From Symbiodinium microadriaticum (Eukaryota > Sar > Dinophyceae > Suessiales > Symbiodiniaceae), in contig LSRX01000827.1 of assembly GCA_001939145.1 (NCBI GenBank), forward strand, positions 221,323 to 285,322: 64,000 bases of DNA, read 5' to 3'. Positions 12,103-22,000 of the stretch are shown here, in pieces (within the stretch, counting starts at the first letter, position 1; every line of letters begins with the position of its first letter). The notes under the pieces are model-generated. The model saw only the letters and a program-made list of their open reading frames with translations. It did not search any database and was not told the origin of the DNA. The position numbers and the translations under genes were made by a program.

Positions 12103-13469
12103 ATGGGAAATGTGAATGTGAAGTTGACCGTGGCCGGGGATGTGTTGCGTAACGTCCTAACCGGCCACTACGAGAAAGGTGTGGCCACCTCTCCAGAGAG
12201 GACAGCCCAACGCAGGAAGAATTGCCTTGATGCCATCCATCAAGTCCTTCATACTGTCGTGGGTCCCGGAGATCTCTTGAGTTCAGACCTGCGACACGAC
12301 GTGGCGGCGGAAGCCTATGCTGCCTGGGGCTCTTGCCAGGGCTGCTTCAAGGCCAAGGCCGCCATGGAGCCGCCACCAGGAGCCAACTTTGCCGCGTACA
12401 ACCGAGACATAGACCATGACTTTACCACCCAAAGCCCCTTCAGGGACTTGGTGCATGGTTTGGTGAATCGTCAAAACAAGCTCAGTGAGGAGTTCTTTCA
12501 GGCCATGCTGCAGCGGTTCAAGGACGTCACAGATGAGGTGCAGGAGGAGGATGTTCAGGCGATGGCTGTAGAGCTCACCACCGTGGTGGCACTTTGTGTG
12601 GGCGTGAGAGCCTTTTGCAGTGCCTACGGCGTGAAAGCCCCGGCACTTCCTCAAAAGATGGAGCCCTGCAAGCCCGGCCGATTTCAGCACGTCTCGGATT
12701 ACTCCAACGGCCAGTTGCAGATAGAGAAGTCCATGGGTTGGGGACCCTATCTTCCCAGCCAGCAACTTCGCCCGGAGGCCTTGGAACGTTTTGGCTTGGA
12801 GAGATCGGAGTTGAGCTTCGGAGACAATCCCCGCATTCCCACCTCCAAGGCCTCCGCAGCGCCTTTGACCTACTGGGAGTTCCTGAAATTTCGAGATGTG
12901 ATGTATGTGCCCACCGCGGACGTCGCACGCTTCATGAAAGTGCCCGGCTTGGACCGCACTTTGAACCGTGGTCAATTGGAGGTGGCCGCGGCGGAGTACA
13001 CCACCGCGAAGGCTTGCAACTTCTGATCTCAATCGCACGCCAGCATGGCGCTGGTATCTGAAACTGCCCTGTTGGGTGCACACCATCCTCTGCATGATGA
13101 GATCAGTGCATTGGCCGCTGCCGTGGCCTCGCCTGAGAAGCCTGGATGTGAATCTCAGGATCTTTTTTCTTCATTCTAAAGCTACATTTCGAGGTATGTG
13201 AACTTGAGTTCCCTTCTTCCAGCCTCATCCCCCTCACCCCAGCCCCTGCCAGGAGCCAGGAGCCCATTCGCTTGGCGCGCGAGGCGCTCCGCGAGAAGGG
13301 CCAGGAACATGCGCTGCTGGACGTGGCGGGGATCATCGGCTTCTTCGCGACCATCACGATTGTGGTGGACTTCACGGGCCACAAATCCGAGGAGTTTGCT
13401 CAGCTGCTCACCAGGATGGCCAGTATCATTGATCTGGGCCGCCGGGTGAGAAGCAGAGTTTTGGGCTAG
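12103..13469 (+). CDS. AhpD-like peroxidase-family protein, candidate selenoprotein (in-frame TGA)
   Basis: Exon 1 starts at ATG 12103 (ACCATGG context) and is open to CAG at 13158 except for one TGA at 13024-13026, codon 308. An intron with a GA donor (13159) and AG|G acceptor (13259) joins in phase 0 to exon 2, 13260-13469 (TAG). The product would be 421 residues. Around the TGA the frame reads ACNF-TGA-SQSH: Cys305, then TGA at +3, then His312. That is the spacing of the AhpD active site, CxxC-xxx-H, with Sec in place of the second Cys. Downstream LAREALREKGQ and LLDVAGIIGFF fit the following AhpD/carboxymuconolactone-decarboxylase helices. AhpD proteins are thiol peroxidase or disulfide-reducing partners. 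Frame and composition continue unchanged past the TGA, arguing against a normal stop. I found no convincing SECIS in the 280 bp downstream. The alternative is a Cys codon mutated to stop. Confidence 0.68.
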
Positions 13470-13726
13470 GCCGAGGGCCCAGCCGGAGATGGGCCAAAAA
13501 GGAAGGAAGAAATGTATGAGTTGCACTCGAATCACTAGAGAAATCTAAACCTGCCCTGACAGCTTGCCTCCGGGTTTTGACCCATCCCCAGGGTGTGATT
13601 TTGTGTCAGTACAGAAGCGACATCAGTATAGTTCATGATGTCGTGGGGTGCTGTGAGACATCGTGAGCACGGGCGCTAAGAGATGACTTTGGTCACACGA
13701 CCTTGCTGGTGAAGCACGCATAGTAG

Positions 13727-13751
13727 AACGCGCCAGATCTTCTGGCGTGTT
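13727..13751. other. Strong 11-bp hairpin downstream of the AhpD-like gene
   Basis: AACGCGCCAGA pairs with TCTGGCGTGTT around a TCT loop (one G-U pair). It lies 258 bp after the stop codon. Its role is unknown: RNA processing signal or chance. It lacks the ATGA/GA core of a SECIS. Confidence 0.5.
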
Positions 13752-13759
13752 TCTTGCAT

Positions 13760-14465
13760 GCTGAAAGGCAAGGCAAGCGGAACTTGGTGCATTTCAGCTG
13801 CTTGGGCACTCCATTGGTCAAGTCAGTGGCTTTCCTGTTGTTTTTTTCCGAAGTAGCTTCACAGAAACTCCATCAGAAGCCCAAGCAGAGACGACGCCCC
13901 GCGGCTTGCAACATGTGTTCTCACGCTGGCACCTTTAGCAATTCGACACCCAAATCCATCCACCCGTTGTTCAGCGTCGCAGTTTTTGTCAGACGGTCAC
14001 TTGCCCTGTGGAAAGGCCTGCCCTCAATATGGTGTGCAGACTGGCACAGGAAGGTTCTTGTACAGATATCAACGTGCTGTAAAGGTATAGGACAAGAGCG
14101 GTGTTGGAAGACATGTGAGAGCGACTATGCACGGGAAAAGGTTGGTCAGGTCGTTGTCATGCAGTCTCTTGCTCCCCAAAGTGCGTTGAACTTCGGAGAC
14201 TCCAGCGCATTCCAACTTCCGGGACTACGCACATGAAGCCTGAGAAACGGGATGTGCAGTTCCGTACGGTCAGAACAGTGCCAGACCAGGCGTTCTTTTG
14301 GTCCCGATAGGACAAGATGGGCAGAAGGTTTGGCTTGTGGATAAAATCTTGAAGTTTTCCTTTTCTGGGTCCAACCGCTAAATCCCCGTTTAAGGGTCTA
14401 TGGTAGTTTAGGGTTTAGGGTCCAAGAGTTTGGCACTTTTGCCACGGTTTTCCTTACAGCATGAG
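13760..14465. other. Spacer, no gene supported
   Basis: A 160-codon frame at 13754-14236 has no recognisable motif and an uncoding-like composition. A TTTAGGG-type cluster lies near 14385-14425, suggesting the 3' part is an intron leading into the GTPase-like exon at 14466. Confidence 0.4.
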
Positions 14466-15256
14466 GCCGAAGTGCTCGCAGCCTTGGCGACGTCCGATGG
14501 CGTGATTTTGACAGTGGATGTGGTGGAAGGCCTCACACAGCCTGCATCAATTTGTTCCCTAAACCCTAAACCCTAGGGAGCCTTGCCTGCCTTGTGCGAG
14601 TGTGAGAGTCGAAACCCTAGCACCCAAAAAAACACACACTATCCAAGATTGAAGGACCATGTCCCAGCTTAGCTCCGAGACAAATTGAACGCATGCTGAA
14701 GCCATCGCAGTCCCAATGCCTGACCACTGGCAAGCATTATTCCAGATGACCCGCACCACGCTATTGCCTGCTGAAGCTAAATTCCATCGACTCACCTCAG
14801 GTGGTTTTGGTGATCAGGGGCCTTGATCGCTTGATCATGGAGTTGAAGCTACCACCGACCGATTCCTACCACCAGCTTCTTGACAGAACACGTATAGGCG
14901 GTTGTAATATTGTAGTTGATATACCTGCGGATTCTTGGTCGATTTGATGCTTGGCATCAGAAAGAACTGCGAGCGACAACACAGGGTGGAGTTGGCACCA
15001 CTCGGTTTTGAGCTTTGAAAAGAGTTGATGCTCAGGTCAAACGTGTTCCGGCACTTTGCTGTGAGCAAAGCTACGTGTCAAGACCACTGGAGGTTCACAG
15101 TCGAAGAAGTAGAACAAAAACAGTTCCACAATGACCTGCTGCATCCGAAGGCTCGCAGGGTGACCTTTTTGCAAGTTTGTGGGACCATCTGTTCTTGGCC
15201 AATGAAGCCGAGAAGGGAAACAAATTGGAGCTTTTCAAGCTCGACGACTTGCAGAT
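14466..15256 (+). CDS. EF-2/Snu114-type translational GTPase-like fragments
   Basis: Short exons read GTPase landmarks in the order expected for the EF-2, EFL1 and Snu114 (U5 snRNP) family. 14466-14538 reads EVLAALATSDGVILTVDVVE, the stretch after the G3 motif. About 14690-14720 reads IERMLK. 14801-14880, after an AG|G acceptor, reads LVIRGLDRLIMELKLPP then TDSYHQLL; LELKLPPTDAY is typical of Snu114. About 15040-15110 reads a weak NVxFAxSK...FT segment. 15159-15256 reads GDLFASLWDHLFLANEAEK. The G4 motif NKxD is RGLD here, so GTP binding is doubtful. The P-loop exon and most of the roughly 900-residue family length are missing. It is a partial gene, a degenerate copy or a pseudogene. Same strand as both neighbours. 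Family level is fairly sure, orthology is not. Confidence 0.5.
14577..14617. repeat. 41-bp intronic repeat identical to 17272-17312
   Basis: All 41 bases match the right terminal arm of the element at 17044-17312, which lies in an intron of a different gene. Here no matching left arm is visible. It reads as a solo end of the same mobile intron-borne family. Confidence 0.8.
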
Positions 15257-16075
15257 GGGATGATCACCTGGGCCTAACAGCGAGCAGACGCGCTCTCTCA
15301 GCCTTCTGTAAGTGTGCAATGTATGTTTGCTTTCGAGATCCTCGACTGGGAGCCCACTCTGCTCACTGTCGTTAGGAAAAATTTAAACATCCTCCTTGGG
15401 GACAAGTCGAGGAGACCGGCGTGGCCAGTGAAAACCGTTGAGCTACAGTAGGACCTGACAATAAAGCAGTCAACCAAATGCAAAAGCACGCACGATCTGC
15501 ACAGTCGCCATAAAGCCTAAACCCTAAGAAAGGGAAGGAAGATATCCCAAGTCTTCCTTCGCCCTCCAATGTTCATCGACTGTCTGGATGATGTTTTGGG
15601 CTCCAAGAGCGCCCAACGGAACGGCCATGCCCCGTCTGCTGCTCACGTCTCCGAAACCTCTGCAGCAGCGGGTTCTTTCCCTGGGAGACAGGATGGCAAG
15701 AAGTCGGGATGTTTGCTGTCATGTTGGTGACCTCCCCAACCAGCCAACAAAAAGCAGCTTCCTACTGACTGTTTCTCTTTATTGGTCTTATAGACCCTGT
15801 AACCCAGCCTGAACCCTTGAAACCCTGTAACCCTGCAACCTAAGCCCTAAACCCTAAACCCCCTGGAAGCTCGCCTCACACGTCTCAGGAGTAGTGTGCG
15901 CCCTGGGAGGGGTCCTCCACTTCGGCGCTCGCTCTGTGGCCACCAGACCCTAGACCCCTAGCCCCAAAGCTCTGCCTAAACCCTGTGATGATTCTTCTTC
16001 TTCTTTGCTCAGAAGGGTTCTTGGGTGCAGGAGCCCTCTGTAAAGGCACGAAAAGAGACCTGGAAGAGCACCTAG
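15257..16075. other. Spacer between GTPase-like fragments and the M14 gene
   Basis: Contains the second copy of the 180-bp repeat (15618-15795) and telomere-like CCCTAAA clusters (about 15510-15530 and 15780-15985). The missing 5' exon(s) of the M14 gene, perhaps 20-40 codons, should lie here but I could not identify them. Confidence 0.5.
15618..15795 (+). repeat. Dispersed repeat, second copy of 11811-11990
   Basis: Diverged copy in the same orientation, about 280 bp 5' of the first M14 exon. It has the same landmark order as the copy ahead of the AhpD-like gene. Confidence 0.6.
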
Positions 16076-19000
16076 GTCCTACCAGGAGGAGGTGCTCTCC
16101 AAGATCCAGAAGTTGGCAGGCGATTTCGAGGTGGTGCAGTATGGCGCCCTCTCCTACGACACAGAGAAGTACCCCCTCTTCGCCCTCAAGACGCCTGGCT
16201 TTGGTAAGACCGGAAAGCCCTTGGTTTTGGTCACTGGCGGGGTGCACGGCTATGAGACCAGCGGGGTACAAGGTGCGCTGAGGTTCCTTGAGACACGAGC
16301 CAAAGAGTATGCTGCGGACTTCGACATTATGGTGGCTCCCTGCGTCAGCCCTTGGGGGTATGAGACCGTCAACCGCTGGAACCCGAATGCTGTGGACCCC
16401 AACCGATCCTTCAAGAAGGACACAGACTCAGAAGAGGCTGCTGCTGTCCTGAAGCTGGTCTCCAGCATCGAGTTGCCAGTAGTGCTGCACATGGATCTCC
16501 ATGAGCCTCGGCTCATGGGTCGAGGGTTTGGGTTTCCTCGAGCAGGGGCCGAAGTCATCGAAGCCACTTATGGCAGTTTTTTTTTGTTTTTTGACGGGTT
16601 TCTTTTTTTCGGATTTGTAGAGTCCTAACTATTCCTCTATACAAACTGAGGAAACCACTGACACCGACGAAAGCGAGTTTCGGGTTGCAAAAGCCGCGCG
16701 TGACGGCAAGGAGTCACACGAGCCAGACGTGGTGCCAGATGGCTTCTACACAGTGTCTCGGGGGTTTAGGGTTTCAGGGGTTCGTTGTCTTTTTTCGCGC
16801 TTTGAGCCCTAAACCTTAGCTCTGAAACCCTACAGACCGTACACCAAACTCCTCAAGCCGAAAAAGACCCAAACCCCAAACTCGAAACCCGGACCCAGTG
16901 CCGAGGTGGGCGACACCGAGAACCCACAGGCAGAGTTTCAAGCTGCCATCATCGATGCCGTGCGAAAGGCACGGACTGCTTCCCTGCTTCCATGGGTTTA
17001 GGGTTTACGGGTTCAGGGTCTGGGGTTGAGGCTTTGGGGTTTGGGGTTTCGACACACACTCGCACAAGGCTGGCATGGCGTTCGACGGTTTGGGGTTTAG
17101 GGTTTGGGGTTTGGGGTTTTAGGGTTTAGGATGCAGGTTTAGGAATCAGCTTGGATTGCACATGCTCAATCACAAGATCAGTCAGCGCATGGCCGCGGGG
17201 CCCTGGTCACCTAAATCCGTTCTTGGGTCCGCATGTCACTCCAGAGCTTCTCATGCGTGACGGAATCGTGTGGAGCCTTGCCTGCCTTGTGCGAGTGTGA
17301 GAGTCGAAACCCGACTCTCTCAAATTCCGGAGTCGACATGCCACACACGGAAGGTCTCTTGATCTTAGCCCGAAAAGTGAGAACCTAAGAACCCTCAGAA
17401 GCCTAAGAGCTTGCGACTAACAGCCCTAAGCCTGCGTGTTACCCATGTGTTTGCGGGTCGAGGTTTGAGACCGGGTCTATGCCCCAAGCCCTACACCCTA
17501 CACCCAAAGGACCCTAAAGCCCCAAGAACCTAAGCAATCGAGGATTTTCCCCAGAACACCACAGAGTCCCCTAGAAGAAGCTTCGGCATCTCCTTGAAGG
17601 GACCCCAGAGACCGAAGCATCTTTGGCGCCAAAAGGTCACCCACATCGCACCTCCCGACCCGAAGGGCCGCATCATCGGTGAGCCCATTTGCCAAGAAGG
17701 CGGCGTGCGGACCTGAACCCCCAAACCTAAACCCCGAAGACCCCCAAGCCTTAAACCCCCCCGAAACCCCCAAACGTAACATCCCTAAACATCCGACCCT
17801 ACACCCCAAAACCCCTAAACTCCCAAAGCCTGGCAGTTTGAGGAAGCAGGGGTTTAGCATGGAGGGCTTACCAGGACAGGGTTTGAGGCTGTTGGTGCCA
17901 GTTACAGAGGCATGTCGCATTCGATCATGGCTGCTTTCATGATAATTCCTAGCACGTGTGAATATCCATGTGCGCTCTCGTTGCTGTTTGGGCACGAGGG
18001 AACCCTTTTGCCAAGCCTTACCGTAGGTAAGGGTCTGAAGCTACATGTTGCGCTGAGACTTTCAGCGACGGCAAAACAACTGTTCGCAAGTGCGGTTGTG
18101 CGTGAGACAGCAACTTGTGTTGTCGCAGTGGCGTGAGATTACAGCCTTCATTTGTGAGGGCTTGGTTTGCTACCAGAATTGGTAGCGGAGCCTTCCGTGA
18201 AAGCGGTTGGCTCCGGGGGCCTTTGGAAGAAGAGCCTTGGGTCGTTTGCCAGTGGTTTCCTCTCTTTGAAGGCGACGCTGCAGCAGAATGGGAGCGCGGC
18301 AACGATTCTGCATGTGCGTCATGGGATGGATCACAACACACGTGGAACGACTACGTCAGGAAGGTTCGGTTGCAGTGGGCACGAACTCCTGAGAAGCGCA
18401 AGGGCCTGCTGGGTGCAGAGTTAGTTTCCCGACTTTCCGGCAAGGCTTGGGATGTTACCCGAGAGCTGGACTTTGACAGACTGCAAGATCGGGCTGGTGC
18501 TGCCTATTTGCTGGAGGTGCTAGAACAGAGACTGGGTAGAACCCCAGTTCCCGACCTAGGCGTACGCCTAGAGCAGCTCTTCATGCGAACGAGGCGTTCA
18601 CCAGGCCAGAGCATGTCACAATGGTCTGCGGAGTTGAGGGAAGCTTACAGGAACCTACAGCGAGCCATGGCCCGAGCGAGAGCAGGGAGTCCACTCAAGG
18701 CAGGGTCGCCTAAGGCAGGAGAAACAGGTTCTCCGGCCAAGCTGAGTTCCACGGCTTTGCGGAGGAGATCATGGACTACAGCCGAGCCGGAGCCGGGCTT
18801 CGGCATCGAGGAAGAAGACCGCGAACCTGGAGAAGGAGATCTTGGCGAGCACCCAGATCATGAACTCCCGGTGGCTGATGAGAGGCGCACCGGAACCCAT
18901 TCCCGCGAGGCAGGCGATGCTACCGCTGAGACGACACGAGCCTGGACAGCTGAAGAATGGGAAGCCTGGTACTCTGGATGGAATGGGAAGAAGCAAGGGC

Positions 19001-22000
19001 GCTGGGAGAGCAAGAGTGATGGAGGAGCTTCGTCAGCAGCACGTCCACAGCTTCCAGAACCCAAGTGGGAACGCTTTGCCTTGGAAGAGATTGAAGTGCT
19101 GCCACCCGAGATTCTTGGATGGCTGTTGCTGAGGAGAGCCAATCTCAGCAGTGCCTCTCGTCTCGCTATCCTCAGCGTGACGGGCAACAAGCTGGAGTTT
19201 GACCTGGTGGAGAAGGCCTTGAGGGATCAAGAAGAAGATCTCTTGGCGTCAGAACGACAACGAGATCCCAGAGCTCAGCGACAGCGGCGAAGTTACTGGG
19301 TGGAAGATCAAGGTGAGTGGGGCTTGCTGGCTGAGGACTTCTTCGATGAGGCCACCGAGACCGGAGATAACGTCATGGACATCCACTGGGTAGGCAACAG
19401 GCTGCCTGCGGAAGTATATCCCGTGGAAGAAGCGGAGGAAGAATGGACTTCCTATGGTCACGATGGTGCCGAGATCCACTGGGTGTGGTATGACAATGAG
19501 TGGCAGACGCAAGATGCCGAAGGAACCTGGTGGACGTGGTCGGACTCGAAGCCGTGGCTGGAGATTGACGAGTGCATGGCTGTTGACCCCTTGGCCGGCA
19601 AGGAGATTGCAGACACCTTTGCGACGTTCCAGGACAAGGTGAGGACTTTCCGTGAGAGCCGAAACTTGATGAAGGCTGCCCAGACTTCAAGGGGGTTCTA
19701 TCCCTTGAAGGGCAGCAAGGGATCCAAGAAGGGGCGTCCAAAAGGGAAAGGTCCTGGCCGAGCCAAAGGCAAAGGTGGAACAGTTCTTGCCCTTCAGTCT
19801 GAACGTGGGAGTTCAAGCTCCACCTCAGGACAGCGGCCAGGACAGCCAGAGTATACTGGATGCTTCATTTGTGGTGCCAAAGACCATGAGTTCAAGAACT
19901 GCCCCAAGCGGAAGGTTTCCGGAAAACCCTCCGGGTCAGCAGGCCGATCTTACTTCATCACTGAAGTTACCAATGCCCCGGCACTCCCCGAGAACGAGTT
20001 TCAGAACAACCACACAGCCATGGAAGAGCACAATCTCGAGGTCCCTCAGTATGAGACGAAGATCTTGCCAGAGTTTCTAGTAGACAACTATAGCCCTGTT
20101 CCCGAGGACGAGCTTCAGAACAACCACACAGCCGTGGAAGAGCACAATCTCGAGGTCCCTTGTCAGAATGAGACAGAGTTTGTGTACATGGTGAGCCCAA
20201 TAGATGAACAGCGCGATGGTCAAGTGGATCCTACTCCGCCGTCTGACGGTGCTCTTTTGTGCAACACTGAGATTCTCTATGAGGTGCCGTATCCCGAGTC
20301 CACGTTCACAGTGAATGCCTTGGAGTCGATGTGGGCTACGACAGGACAGATGTACCCTGGCTATGCGGTGTTAGACAGCGGGGCCACTGAGTCTGTTGGT
20401 TCCTTAGAGGCCATACAAGCTGTCATGCATCGCCGCCGAGAGCTGTATGGAGTGGAGACTGTGAAGATATGTCCGAACCCTCGCAAGACCTTTCGTTTTG
20501 GTGATGGTGAACAGCTTTCGGCGATGAGCTATGTGGAGCTGCCTCAGAAATTGCACCGTCGTGAGATATCTTTTAGTGTTTACTCGCTGGATGTCCCGCG
20601 AGTTCCCATCCTGATGAGCATTCGCACTCTCAAGAAGCTGGGAGCGATTGTGGATTTTGGGGAAAGGACCGTCTGTTTTCACAAGGTAGACCAGAGCATT
20701 GTCATCCCTCTCACAGAGACTCGCTCAGGTCATCTTTTGATCGATTTAACGAAAGACTGGCTGAATGCAGCTGGAAACCCAGAGATCGGCAAGGACCGGC
20801 CGACCTACGTCACGACCTCCTCCCACAGCGGTGAGCAATACATGAGGGCTGGGGAGGAACTTTGTGAAGGGGATCAGTGCGTTCTGACAGCATGTGTTCC
20901 TGCCCATGACATGTCAGACAGGTCTGCAGTGCCAGTGTTCGATCTGTCATCTCCCGAGCTGGATCACCCCGTTGAGGAATGTGATGAATGCTTGCAGATG
21001 GGTTCAGCAATAGCTAGACCGACTTCCCAATTCGCTTTTGCCCTCGCCTGCGGAGTTCATGGCGCAGCGGCACCCGACGGCGCGGACGTCTGCACCGTCC
21101 ACCCCGTCGGAGACTTCGACGACGGCATCCTCGGGCTACCCGGAGAAGAAGAAGGGCCAGAAGGAGAAGGTCAAGATTCCCGAGGAAGAGCGGTACGATT
21201 TCTCGAGACAGGAAGGCCCGGACCCTCGAGACGGGCGAACAGCTGGAGCACCTTGCTACGGAGAGCACCAGATCATGAAGCCTGGGCGCGGGAGCCTCTC
21301 CGGCTCCAACGCTCACGGATGGTGGCGAGTGTGCGAGAAATGCCGGTTGCGTGTGGCGTACGCACCAGCCTGGGGCGCGCACGGACATTTTCGCCAAGCA
21401 GGTCCTCTCAGCGCAGACGTGAAGAAGGTAGTGCTCGAGGTCACGGAGAAGGAGAAGACTGGAGAGGTCGTGGACCGCAACGTGCTCAACGCCAAGAATG
21501 TGGCTTTGGAAGGTGCGGAACAGTCACTCCTGGACAAGCTGAGCAAGGTGCGTGCGGAAAAGGAGAAAAGCCTGGCGAAATCCAAGGGAGCCCAGGCGAA
21601 GTCGAAAACAGCGCCACCTCCTACGACGACATCCACGTCCCCGGCACCTGCTACTCCGTCAGTGGTGAACTTGACCGACGACCAGACTATGAACGTGACC
21701 CCCGGACGGAAGAAGCACCGCGAGCACGAGATGACGGCCGAGGAGCAGGAGTACACGACCCGGGACGACAGCTGGTCTTCAGTGGAGGTGGTGTCGAAGG
21801 AGTGAGCGAAGGCTTTATGGTTGGCCGGGAGAAAGAAGAGATCGAGGATGTTGCCGATCGTCTTCTTGTCGAGGAACGCTACGAGGACAAAGATTGTTTG
21901 GATCGAGCTTATGCTGGAAGCCAAGCAAAGGAATTCTGCTCGAGGAGTTCTCAATAGCGAGGACAAGAATGAGTACCTATGTTTTGGTCTCTATGCGTTT

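Noticed and set aside
12283..13095. A 270-codon minus-strand frame
   Set aside because: It is antisense to the AhpD-like gene. The plus strand has the family motifs and consistent splicing.
13637..13672. An ATGA...TGA hairpin as the SECIS of the candidate selenoprotein
   Set aside because: Only a 6-bp stem (GATGTC/GACATC) forms, with a 14-nt loop lacking the expected long helix and apical AA.
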